Shown here piece by piece: positions 32,227 through 39,564 of a stretch of DNA of 45,847 nt. The stretch spans positions 1 to 45,847 of the forward strand of contig JAZRZI010000047.1 in assembly GCA_045601325.1 (NCBI GenBank), written 5' to 3'. The notes below the pieces were generated by a model, which saw only the letters and a program-made list of their open reading frames with translations, had not been told where the DNA came from and made no database searches. The stretch is from JAZRZI01 sp045601325 (GTDB taxonomy: Bacteria; Bacillota_I; Bacilli_A; RFN20; CAG-826). A program made the translations under genes and the position numbers. Position 1 is the first letter of the stretch, and each line of letters starts with the position of its first letter.

Positions 32227-33356
32227 TAAAAGCCTCTAACATCACCAAAGGCCGATAATGTAATTTGTTTAAATTCATTAAATCTATCTTCTTTAATAGC
32301 TTGTCTAGCACCTTCCATCATGTTGATTAAAAATCTAATATTGTGGATAGACATTAAACGAGCACCAAATGTTTCATTAGCAATAAACAAATGTCTTAAA
32401 TAAGCTTTTGTATAGTTTTTACAGGCATAACAATCACAATCTGGGTCAATTGGAGTGAAATCTTCTTTATATTCTGCATTCTTAATATTAATGCGTCCGT
32501 TTTTAGTTAAGATAGCACCGTGTCTTGCCATTCTGGTAGGTAATACACAGTCAAACATATCTACACCTTTTTCAATACCACCTAAAATATAATCAATTGA
32601 TCCGATGCCCATTAAATATCTAGGTTTATTTTCTGGTAAATATTTAACAGCGTAATCAACCATTCTAAAGAAAACTTCTTTTGGTTCACCAATAGATGTT
32701 CCACCAATGGAATATCCAGGAAAGTCCATTTTTGCTAACTCTTTAGCGCAATGTTCTCTTAAATCTTGGTAATCCCCACCTTGAACAATACCAAATACAA
32801 CTTGGTCTTCTCTAGTATGATATTCTTTACCTCTTTTAGCCCAACGTAATGTTCTTTCAGTAGATTCTTGAGCATATTTATAATCACATGGGTAAGGTAA
32901 ACATTCATCAAAACTCATAGCGATATCACTACCAAGTTTTTGTTGGATTTCGATAGACTTTTCAGGGGAAATAAATGTCAAATCTCCATTTAAATCATTT
33001 CTGAATTCAACACCTTCTTCGCTAATCTTACGCATCGTGGTTAATGAAAAGACTTGGAATCCTCCAGAATCTGTAAGGATGGGCCCATCATAATTCATAA
33101 ACTTATGTAAGCCACCCGCTTTTTCAACAATATCAGCACCTGGTCTTAAAGAAAGGTGATAGGTATTTGCTAAGATAACTCCAGCACCGCAAGCTTTAAC
33201 TTCTTCTGGAGATAAAGTTTTAACAGTGGCTAAAGTGCCAACTGGCATAAACATAGGAACTTCTACATCACCATGAGGAGTATGTAATATTCCATATCTA
33301 GCACCTGAATTTTTATCAACGTGTAATATTTCTAAATAAAATTTCTTATTTTCCAT
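32226..33356 (-). CDS. tgt: Queuine/preQ1 tRNA-ribosyltransferase (Tgt)
   Basis: Tgt exchanges guanine 34 in GUN anticodons for preQ1. The 376-residue product carries the catalytic and binding blocks DSGGFQVFSL, GIVQGGDYQDLR, YSIGGTSIGEP and CVLPTRMARHG. The zinc site is in CDCYACKNYTKAYLRHL. The ribosome binding site is weak. Its partner genes are the bacterial route (QueA, QueH), so the substrate should be preQ1. Confidence 0.96.
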   Translation of the reverse strand: MENKKFYLEILHVDKNSGARYGILHTPHGDVEVPMFMPVGTLATVKTLSPEEVKACGAGVILANTYHLSLRPGADIVEKAGGLHKFMNYDGPILTDSGGFQVFSLTTMRKISEEGVEFRNDLNGDLTFISPEKSIEIQQKLGSDIAMSFDECLPYPCDYKYAQESTERTLRWAKRGKEYHTREDQVVFGIVQGGDYQDLREHCAKELAKMDFPGYSIGGTSIGEPKEVFFRMVDYAVKYLPENKPRYLMGIGSIDYILGGIEKGVDMFDCVLPTRMARHGAILTKNGRINIKNAEYKEDFTPIDPDCDCYACKNYTKAYLRHLFIANETFGARLMSIHNIRFLINMMEGARQAIKEDRFNEFKQITLSAFGDVRGF

Positions 33357-33385
33357 AACTCAAACCTATAAAATTATAAAATAAT

Positions 33386-33880
33386 TTAACATTTAAATTC
33401 AATGTTTTGTGTAGCCCTTACCAAGTTATAGAATGACTTTCTTTTTCTTATAATCATAAAAAAGATATAAGAAATAGCCATAACTATAGCTTCTCCAATT
33501 GCAACATACATTACACTTATCCAGAAATTCATCTCTAATAAAAGGAATAATTCTATTCCCACTCCAAAGCCATTAACGATTATTGGGATAAATATAGCAA
33601 CTATTAAATGTTTGCAAAAACCAATAACTAAACCAGCGATTAGAGTGGCTAATGCGCCAAATAACCAATCAAAAGGAATAGATGATCCTAAATTAGCTAA
33701 GCAACATCCTATTGTTAGCCCAATAACATAGTCTTTTCTAAAAAAGCATAACAAAATCATTATCTCTGCGATACGAACTTGTATTGCGCCATATGAAAAT
33801 GGGTAGGTTATAAATGTCAAGACGACATATAACGCTGCAATGATTCCATTTCTAGTTATTAGTTTTAAAAAATTATTCAA
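33386..33880 (-). CDS. queT: ECF transporter S component QueT (queuosine precursor uptake)
   Basis: The 164-residue hydrophobic protein has about five or six membrane helices. Its N-terminus (LITRNGIIAALYVVLTFIT, then PFSYGAIQVRIAEIMILLCF) matches the QueT family (COG4708). QueT binds a queuosine precursor and docks onto the shared EcfA1-EcfA2-EcfT module. The start is a TTG, 7 nt after a clear AAGGAG. No ATG is available nearby. The leader can pair with this ribosome binding site, so translation is likely controlled. Confidence 0.88.
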   Translation of the reverse strand: MNNFLKLITRNGIIAALYVVLTFITYPFSYGAIQVRIAEIMILLCFFRKDYVIGLTIGCCLANLGSSIPFDWLFGALATLIAGLVIGFCKHLIVAIFIPIIVNGFGVGIELFLLLEMNFWISVMYVAIGEAIVMAISYIFFMIIRKRKSFYNLVRATQNIEFKC

Positions 33881-33887
33881 TTTTAAA

Positions 33888-33936
33888 CTCCTTGTTTTGC
33901 TGTGGTTTTCAAGGTAACACTTCTTTATACGGTTAC
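33888..33936 (-). promoter_or_regulatory. Candidate preQ1-type riboswitch leader of queT
   Basis: The minus strand has CCTTG (33910-33914) that can pair with CAAGG (33890-33894), which overlaps the AAGGAG. The A-rich tail CAAAACAAGG resembles the 3' end of class I preQ1 riboswitches. A competing stem GTAAC/GTTAC (33932-33936 with 33914-33918) shares bases with CCTTG. The P1 helix of a textbook preQ1-I aptamer is poor here (GTG with CAC plus a mismatch), so the class is uncertain. Confidence 0.45.
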
Positions 33937-34520
33937 TTGTAATATTTACATGCTGCTAACATTATTTCTCTATTAGCTTCAAACTCGGTTTTTATTAAGG
34001 ATTTGTCAATTTCTACACCTTTTTCTGCAGCAAATGCTCTAAATTCCTTAGTAAAATACCACTTTTTTATATCCCCATTAATTAACTTGTCTTTATCCTT
34101 TTCACTATATGTTCCAAGAGTGTAGGCAATGTAATAAACCTTGTCACCAGCAAACATCCATTTATCTGGATCAAAATCAATTGCCCCTTTATTAAGTTTA
34201 GCAATCCAGTTCGCTCTATATAGGTTTTCTAATTGTTTATCTGTAATATGGTTTTTTGTTAAATATTCAAATGCATTAACACCATCAATATAGGTTAAAG
34301 CAATATCAAATGTTTTCTTATCTGCTATGCATACTTCAGGACATGGAACTCCAAGGTTATAAATATCAGAACATACTTTCTTAAAGTTAAAGAAAGCTTC
34401 TTCATTTTCTCCAAATCTTTTAACAAAATAAAATTTCTTTCCTTTTTTTACTTTGAAAGAATTTTCTCCTAGCTGTTCAATGACTTCAAACTTTTTTCTT
34501 TTAATAACAATCGTTTGCAT
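33933..34520 (-). CDS. Protein kinase-fold-like protein of unknown function
   Basis: The 195-residue product begins MQTIVIKRKKFEVIEQLGEN. The pattern of a glycine-containing hairpin followed by a lysine in a beta strand (FKVKKGKKFYFVKRFGENEE) looks like the N-lobe of a small eukaryotic-like kinase (Bud32/RIO or aminoglycoside kinase fold). Further on, IDFDPDKWMFAGDKVYYIAY could be a degenerate catalytic and metal loop. I see no clear HRD or DFG motif. The ATG at 34520 is 8 nt from a TATAAT with no ribosome binding site. It lies upstream of queT on the same strand and may be co-transcribed. Confidence 0.5.
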   Translation of the reverse strand: MQTIVIKRKKFEVIEQLGENSFKVKKGKKFYFVKRFGENEEAFFNFKKVCSDIYNLGVPCPEVCIADKKTFDIALTYIDGVNAFEYLTKNHITDKQLENLYRANWIAKLNKGAIDFDPDKWMFAGDKVYYIAYTLGTYSEKDKDKLINGDIKKWYFTKEFRAFAAEKGVEIDKSLIKTEFEANREIMLAACKYYK

Positions 34521-34528
34521 ATGCAAAC
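34513..34528. promoter_or_regulatory. 16-bp perfect palindrome over the start codon
   Basis: GTTTGCATATGCAAAC is self-complementary. It lies between the -10 (34529-34534) and the first codons of the kinase-like gene, covering the likely transcription start. A protein bound here would block initiation. It resembles a MntR-type site in having GCA/TGC arms, but not closely. Confidence 0.5.
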
Positions 34529-34534
34529 ATTATA
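34529..34534 (-). promoter_or_regulatory. -10 element of the kinase-like gene
   Basis: A perfect TATAAT on the minus strand ends 8 nt before the ATG at 34520. The -35 at 17 nt (TTTTAA) is weak. The spacing implies a leaderless or nearly leaderless mRNA. Confidence 0.5.
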
Positions 34535-34565
34535 CTAATTGCTTTAACTTATTAAAACTTTTTTG

Positions 34566-34571
34566 TATATT
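34566..34571 (+). promoter_or_regulatory. -10 element of the DtxR/MntR-family regulator gene
   Basis: TATATT, preceded by TTTG, lies 6 nt before the ATG at 34578. No ribosome binding site is present. TTTAAC at 34543-34548 is a possible -35, with a 17-nt spacer. It is divergent from the kinase-like gene promoter. Confidence 0.4.
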
Positions 34572-34577
34572 GAGTAT

Positions 34578-34946
34578 ATGCACGAACACCAAAGTAGAGA
34601 AGATTATTTAGAAAGAATCCTAATATTAAGAGATAGATTAGGTAATGTTAGATCCATTGATATCGCTAACGATATGCTTTTTTCTAAACCTTCTGTTTCT
34701 ATCGCGATGAAGAAATTAAAAGATGCCAATTTAATTAATGTAGATAAAAATGGCTATATAACCTTAACTAAGGAAGGCGAAGATATAGCAAAGAATTTAT
34801 ACGAAAGACATCAAGTATTAACTAAATCACTATTAATATTGGGCGTTGATGAGAAAAATGCAAATACTGATGCATGTGAAATCGAACACGATATATCCGA
34901 TGCCACTTTTAAAGCAATAAAAGAATTCGTAAATAAAAATAGTTAG
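34578..34946 (+). CDS. DtxR/MntR family metal-dependent transcriptional repressor
   Basis: The 122-residue protein has a winged helix (about residues 20-65: SIDIANDMLFSKPSVSIAMK) and a dimerisation/metal domain, with no SH3 domain, as in MntR. Metal ligands by alignment: Asp in REDYLERI (MntR-like, where DtxR has Met10), His in YERHQVL, and Cys-x2-Glu-His in ACEIEHDIS. The Cys is the DtxR position 102, where B. subtilis MntR has Glu99. This mixture, and the adjoining feoAB, suggest an iron sensor. A TTG 15 nt upstream gives a longer frame that I reject. Its stop codon lies in an operator. Confidence 0.88.
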   Translation: MHEHQSREDYLERILILRDRLGNVRSIDIANDMLFSKPSVSIAMKKLKDANLINVDKNGYITLTKEGEDIAKNLYERHQVLTKSLLILGVDEKNANTDACEIEHDISDATFKAIKEFVNKNS

Positions 34947-34958
34947 TCATCACTAACT
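34941..34958 (+). promoter_or_regulatory. Upstream operator of feoAB
   Basis: AGTTAGT-CATC-ACTAACT, two 7-bp perfect inverted arms around a 4-nt spacer. It covers the stop codon of the regulator gene and ends 5 nt before the feo -35. Arms are identical to the operator at 34996. The likely ligand is the DtxR-type regulator encoded just upstream. Confidence 0.75.
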
Positions 34959-34963
34959 TTTAA

Positions 34964-34992
34964 TTGACAATACATATGTGTATATGCATAAT
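34964..34992 (+). promoter_or_regulatory. Promoter of feoAB
   Basis: A consensus TTGACA (34964-34969), a 17-nt spacer and CATAAT (34987-34992). It lies exactly between two matching operators. Transcription should begin near 34999, inside the downstream operator. Confidence 0.8.
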
Positions 34993-34995
34993 ATT

Positions 34996-35013
34996 AGTTA
35001 GTGGGGACTAACT
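34996..35013 (+). promoter_or_regulatory. Downstream operator of feoAB
   Basis: AGTTAGT-GGGG-ACTAACT, with the same 7-bp arms as the operator at 34941, centred 55 bp away. It covers the transcription start, and its GGGG is also the probable ribosome binding site of feoA. Such boxes (TTAGTTAG-like) resemble DtxR/IdeR sites. Confidence 0.78.
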
Positions 35014-35017
35014 TGTT

Positions 35018-35230
35018 ATGCCTATTGTATTCGCTGAACTAAATAAAGAAGTTAAAATAGTTAAGCTTCTAGTAGATGAAGATACAAGAAAACATTTACA
35101 AAACTTAGGTATTTTTGTTGGCGCTACTATTAAAGTAATTTCTTCCACTTTTGGAAATTTAATACTCGCTATAAAGGAATCTAGATTGGCAATAAATAAA
35201 GATGTTGCCGCTAAGATATTGGTGGCATAA
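35018..35230 (+). CDS. feoA: Ferrous iron transport protein FeoA
   Basis: The 70-residue SH3-like protein stimulates FeoB at the cytoplasmic face of the membrane. Typical features are the central DEDTRKHLQNLGIFVGATIK and the terminal RLAINKDVAAKILV. The start is 11 nt after GGGG of the downstream operator. The stop directly abuts the feoB ATG. Low iron should relieve repression by the neighbouring regulator. Confidence 0.92.
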   Translation: MPIVFAELNKEVKIVKLLVDEDTRKHLQNLGIFVGATIKVISSTFGNLILAIKESRLAINKDVAAKILVA

Positions 35231-37450
35231 ATGTTACATTTTGCTTTAGTAGGTAATCCAAATAGCGGCAAAACAACACTATTTAACTCATTAACAGGAT
35301 CAACTGCAAGAGTAGGTAACTGGGCAGGAGTTACAGTTGAAAAGACTACTGGTAAATATAAAAAGCTTGAAGAAGAAATAGAAATAATTGATCTTCCAGG
35401 TATTTATTCTTTATCTCCATATACACCTGAAGAGATTGTTTCTCGTAATTTTATTATTGATGAGAAACCAGATTGTGTAATCAATATAGTTGATGCCACT
35501 AACTTAGAAAGAAATCTATATTTAACTACTCAATTACTTGAAATGGATGTTCCAGTAGTTATTGCGTTAAATATGAGTGATGCAGTTAAAAAACAAGGTA
35601 AAGAAATAAACATAGAAACATTATCAAAAAAACTAAATGTTCCTATTGTAGAAATATCTGCACTTAAGAATTCAGGTTTAACTGAATTAATGGAAGTTGC
35701 ATTAGAAGCAAGTAAAAACCCACGCAAAGGTCAATTAATTTTTGATAATGAAGAAATATCTCATTTGATTAGCGATATTAAAATTGCACTATCTTTATCA
35801 AATATATCTAACCCTTTATTCCATGCAGTTAAATTAGCAGAATTAGATAAAATTGAAGTTCAATCTCACCAAGATCTTTTACCAATCGTAGATGAATATA
35901 AAGCATCTCATAAAGATAATATTTATGGAGATGATTATGAAACATTAATAACCGCTGCAAGATATAAATATATTTCTAAAAACTTCTCTGGAGTAATTGT
36001 GCAAAAAGAGAAAACTGAAAGCACAACAAAGTCAGACAAGATTGATAAAGTTTTTACACACAAATTTTGGGGTATCCCAATCTTCTTAGTGATTATATTT
36101 TTAATCTTCCATTTTACATTTGGTAATGACCTATTTTATATGGGCAAAATGGGATTAAAAATAGATAACGAAATCGCAGTTAATTATTTTACAGGTATGC
36201 GTTATAGTGGGGAGGCAATATTTGGCATTCCTTCATTAGGAGTTTGGCTACATAACTGGCTGACATGTGGCACTGAATCGCTTATTGATTTGGTAAGATT
36301 AGGTTTTACCAATATCGGAATGGAATCTTCATGGATTACAGGTCTAATTTGCGATGGAGTTTTAACAGGGTTATCTTCTGTTATTGGTTTTATTCCACAA
36401 ATATTATTGTTATTCGCCTTTATTTCTATATTAGAAGACAGTGGATATATGGCAAGGATTGCCTTTGTCCTTGATAAAACATTTAGAAATATTGGTTTGT
36501 CAGGTAAGGCTTTTATTCCTATGATTACTGGTTTTGGGTGTTCAGTGCCTGCAATCATGGCTACTAGAACATTACAAGATGAAAGAGAAAAGAACCGCAC
36601 AATAAGATTAATTACATGTTTCTCTTGTGGCGCAAAAGCCCCTATTTGGACATTATTAGCAAGTGTAGCCACTATTGCGTTAGGTTTAGGGGATTTATTT
36701 ATCTTTACTATCTACTTAGGTGGAATATTAATTGCAATATTATGTTCTTTATTTATGAAAGCGCTATCAAAGGATAAGAAAGTTCCACCATTAATTATGG
36801 AACTTCCAGCCTATCGTTTACCTCAAATAAAGAATGTTGGCACTAGAGTGTGGCACAAATTAAAACATTATTTAATTGAAGCAGGAACTGTAATTGCCAT
36901 TTCTTTAGTGATTATATGGGGGTTGCAATCTTTTGGATGGGATTCTGCTGGTAATTTTGGATATATTCCAGAATATATAGAAGGAAGTTTCCTTGCTTAT
37001 ATTGGAAAAGGCATTACATACGTTTTTTACCCTCTAGGATGGACAATCGGAGAAGATGGGTGGAAATATATGGTGAGCGCAATTACAGGGCTTGTAGCTA
37101 AGGAAAACGTAGTAGGAACAATGGCCTCTTTAGGATTAATGAAAGACACTATCTCATTAAGCACTGCTGGAATATACGCTTTTGCCTCATTTAATTTATT
37201 AACACTACCTTGTATGGCCACTATTGCTACAGCAAAAAGTGAACAATCAACCAAACAATTTATAATTACACTTTTATATTGGTTCTTTATTAGCTATTTT
37301 ATGAGTGGTTATATTTACTGGGTTGGCACTTTAACTATCAATATATGGTGGTTAGGATTAATTGCTATATTAAGCACAATTGCAGTTATTGTAATAACTT
37401 TATTCTTATTAAATAGAAAAACTAAAAGAAATATTGCTTTAGCCAAATAG
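35231..37450 (+). CDS. feoB: Ferrous iron transporter FeoB
   Basis: The 739-residue membrane protein imports Fe2+. The N-terminal G domain has G1 GNPNSGKTT (residues 8-16), G3 DLPG (54-57), G4 NMSD (114-117) and a G5 SAL. It is followed by the helical spacer and a membrane region with two Gate motifs. The first gate includes the Cys in GFGCSVPAIMATRTL, and a second Cys lies in TCFSCGAKAPIWT. The gene has no gap from feoA. A terminator follows. The product is complete. Confidence 0.96.
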   Translation: MLHFALVGNPNSGKTTLFNSLTGSTARVGNWAGVTVEKTTGKYKKLEEEIEIIDLPGIYSLSPYTPEEIVSRNFIIDEKPDCVINIVDATNLERNLYLTTQLLEMDVPVVIALNMSDAVKKQGKEINIETLSKKLNVPIVEISALKNSGLTELMEVALEASKNPRKGQLIFDNEEISHLISDIKIALSLSNISNPLFHAVKLAELDKIEVQSHQDLLPIVDEYKASHKDNIYGDDYETLITAARYKYISKNFSGVIVQKEKTESTTKSDKIDKVFTHKFWGIPIFLVIIFLIFHFTFGNDLFYMGKMGLKIDNEIAVNYFTGMRYSGEAIFGIPSLGVWLHNWLTCGTESLIDLVRLGFTNIGMESSWITGLICDGVLTGLSSVIGFIPQILLLFAFISILEDSGYMARIAFVLDKTFRNIGLSGKAFIPMITGFGCSVPAIMATRTLQDEREKNRTIRLITCFSCGAKAPIWTLLASVATIALGLGDLFIFTIYLGGILIAILCSLFMKALSKDKKVPPLIMELPAYRLPQIKNVGTRVWHKLKHYLIEAGTVIAISLVIIWGLQSFGWDSAGNFGYIPEYIEGSFLAYIGKGITYVFYPLGWTIGEDGWKYMVSAITGLVAKENVVGTMASLGLMKDTISLSTAGIYAFASFNLLTLPCMATIATAKSEQSTKQFIITLLYWFFISYFMSGYIYWVGTLTINIWWLGLIAILSTIAVIVITLFLLNRKTKRNIALAK

Positions 37451-37451
37451 A

Positions 37452-37485
37452 AAAAGAACCCAACCACTACTGGCCAGGTTCTTTT
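37452..37485. terminator. Bidirectional terminator between feoB and the MFS gene
   Basis: A 9-bp perfect stem, AAAAGAACC with GGTTCTTTT (37452-37460 and 37477-37485), separates two convergent genes. It leaves U runs on both strands. Confidence 0.88.
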
Positions 37486-37502
37486 AAGGAGGTACAAGGT
37501 AA

Positions 37503-39479
37503 TTATGCTATTGCGTGATTACCGAATTTTTCTCTTGTTTTGTTAAGTTCTGCAAGAGCTTCAGCATCATTCTCTGCTTGTTTAGCTTCTTTTGCAGCTT
37601 TCTTATCAGCAGCAGCTTTCTTTTGTTCATCAGAGAGCGCAGCTTCTTTTGCAGCTTTCTTATCAGCAGCAGCTTTATCTTTAGCGGCTTTATCTGCTTC
37701 TTTCTTAGCTTTATCTTCATTATATTTTGCTAATTCAGCATCATAATCAAGATGTTTCTTTTCACAATCAAGTTTTAATTGTGCAAGTTTTTGTTCTTCA
37801 ACAATACGAGCATTTTCTTCAGCTTCAAGTTTGGCTCTTTCTTCTGGTTCAACCCAGACACCACCTTCAGCGAGAACTTTTTCTTTTTGATCAGCAGCAA
37901 TAGCTTTCTTATCAACTCTTTCAAATTTCTCAACCTTCATGAAGAAGAACATGATAGACATAACTAAGTAACAAATACCTTCAACACCATATGCTAAGAA
38001 TGTATGAACGAATTGTTTAACATCAGTAGCACCAGCAGGGATTAAAGCATCAATACCAACGATGATACCATTACAAACACCACTCATAGCAACCATGATC
38101 GAACCATAAACAGCCATTGTGAATCCATCAGTACGGACACCATGGACAGCTTCTTGGTGATCAAGGATAGCAGCCATAACTGCAAGTGAGATATACATAG
38201 CAGGAGCAGTACCTAATGCTTTGACACAGAATGCGCCAACAGCAGTAGCACTAACAGCTGCAATATTTTCTGGGAATAATAATGGTAAGAAACCAATAGC
38301 AGCACCAATAAATGCTAAGAAACCACCCCAAACAATTGTTTTAGATTTTGTGATTTTAGCAGCAATTGGCCAGACAAGAACCATACCAATAGCGGTAGGA
38401 GCAGCACCAACAGTGTTAATTAATGAGGAAACAGATGTTCCACCTGTGAATGCTTGTGAGAAGAAGGACATATCATTATTCTTCATTTGTCCACCAAATT
38501 GATAGAGGAAGAAGAAGATAATAATGATCCACCAGAATTTATCTTTAAGACAAATCTTGGCTTGTTCTCCCATAGAAACTTTCTTAACTTGTTTTTCTTC
38601 TTTAGCTTCTCCAGCATTATCTTTTCTAGAGGCTTCAGATAACATAATTGTTTCTTCGGTAATTCTTTCTCTTGTGAAGAAATATTCAAGTAAACAACCA
38701 ACAACTAAGCAAGCAACCATTACAATCATTAAAATGATCCATTTTTGGTTAGCTTGATCTGGAGTAATAACAGTTGTATAACTACCTAAGAATTCTATTG
38801 GAATTTCTCTAATTGCGTTAACAGTGATAGTTTCGGTACCATTTATATAAGTGTAAACAGGCATTAAACCAAGAAGGTCAACTAATAAACCACCAGCCAT
38901 ACCAGCTAAACCAGATGCACCAAGTTGTGCAGCCATAGCAGCGGTTGATAATAAACCACGTTTGTCACCATCTCTAGTTGATAAGTTAACTAAAGCACTA
39001 TGTGATGTGAAATAAAGTGGCCAAGCAACTGCATAGAATAAGTTGTAACCAATAGCTACAAGAACCATTGTTAAGACATTTGGATTGTCAGCGGTTGCAC
39101 CATCTGGGAATGGTACAAATACAAATAACATTAATAATGCAATTGCAACAGCAGGCATTGCAAGTAAGACTAATGGTCTTGCTTTACCAGCTAATGAAGG
39201 CTTTCTTTCCATTAATTTACCAACGAGCAAGTTACCTAAAATAATAAGAACTGCTGAAATAATTGGAACTAATGTTTGGAACAATGGAGCCCAATCACCA
39301 AATCCGAGAACTTTATCCCAATATTGGACAAGCCAAACACTTACAATAGCGTTTGACATCAATGCCAAAATAGGACCAACTAAATAACCTAATAATGCTT
39401 CAGGGAATAATGAAACACCAGCGGTTTTAATTTTTGTTCTCATCAAAGGCGTTTCAAAAAAACTTTTTCCTTTTGACAT
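37503..39479 (-). CDS. MFS transporter, GPH (glycoside-pentoside-hexuronide) type, with long C-terminal tail
   Basis: From the ATG at 39479 (MSKGKSFFETPLMRTKIKTA; AAAGG about 11 nt upstream) the product is 658 residues. About 12 membrane helices fill residues 15-515. The arrangement and the N-terminus, with EALLGYLVGPILALMSN, resemble GPH-family sugar:cation symporters. Residues about 516-658 form a cytoplasmic tail rich in Lys, Ala and Glu, strongly helical, with a repeated DKKAAKEA. Ordinary GPH transporters lack such a tail or have a PTS IIA domain instead. The substrate is unknown. A longer start at 39515 lacks a ribosome binding site. Confidence 0.75.
   Translation of the reverse strand: MSKGKSFFETPLMRTKIKTAGVSLFPEALLGYLVGPILALMSNAIVSVWLVQYWDKVLGFGDWAPLFQTLVPIISAVLIILGNLLVGKLMERKPSLAGKARPLVLLAMPAVAIALLMLFVFVPFPDGATADNPNVLTMVLVAIGYNLFYAVAWPLYFTSHSALVNLSTRDGDKRGLLSTAAMAAQLGASGLAGMAGGLLVDLLGLMPVYTYINGTETITVNAIREIPIEFLGSYTTVITPDQANQKWIILMIVMVACLVVGCLLEYFFTRERITEETIMLSEASRKDNAGEAKEEKQVKKVSMGEQAKICLKDKFWWIIIIFFFLYQFGGQMKNNDMSFFSQAFTGGTSVSSLINTVGAAPTAIGMVLVWPIAAKITKSKTIVWGGFLAFIGAAIGFLPLLFPENIAAVSATAVGAFCVKALGTAPAMYISLAVMAAILDHQEAVHGVRTDGFTMAVYGSIMVAMSGVCNGIIVGIDALIPAGATDVKQFVHTFLAYGVEGICYLVMSIMFFFMKVEKFERVDKKAIAADQKEKVLAEGGVWVEPEERAKLEAEENARIVEEQKLAQLKLDCEKKHLDYDAELAKYNEDKAKKEADKAAKDKAAADKKAAKEAALSDEQKKAAADKKAAKEAKQAENDAEALAELNKTREKFGNHAIA
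37584..37676 (-). repeat. Direct repeat inside the transporter tail
   Basis: A 36-nt sequence occurs twice without a mismatch (37584-37619 and 37641-37676, period 57). It encodes the KAAADKKAAKEA repeat of the C-terminal tail. It suggests recent expansion by slippage or recombination. Confidence 0.85.
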
Positions 39480-39510
39480 AAAAAATCTACCTTTCGTATA
39501 AATTAAATAT

Positions 39511-39539
39511 AACAAAAAGAAATTGATAAAACTATCAAT
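39511..39539 (-). terminator. Terminator of the STAS-SAS-SpoIIE operon
   Basis: The minus strand has ATTGATA-GTTT-TATCAAT (7-bp stem, 39522-39539), followed by TTCTTTTTG. It lies 25 nt beyond the SpoIIE-like stop. A 14-bp palindrome ATTCATTAATGAAT (39542-39555) sits between them. Confidence 0.7.
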
Positions 39540-39564
39540 AAATTCATTAATGAATATTTTTAAC

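Noticed and set aside
34563..34577. TTG start for the DtxR/MntR regulator
   Set aside because: The start would precede or overlap the predicted -10. The ATG at 34578 fits both the promoter and the family N-terminus.
37515..37746. Hydrophobic Phe/Ser-rich and Ala/Ser-rich plus-strand frames opposite the transporter tail
   Set aside because: They are the complement of the Lys/Ala/Glu-rich repeat tail. Composition is dictated by the coding strand.
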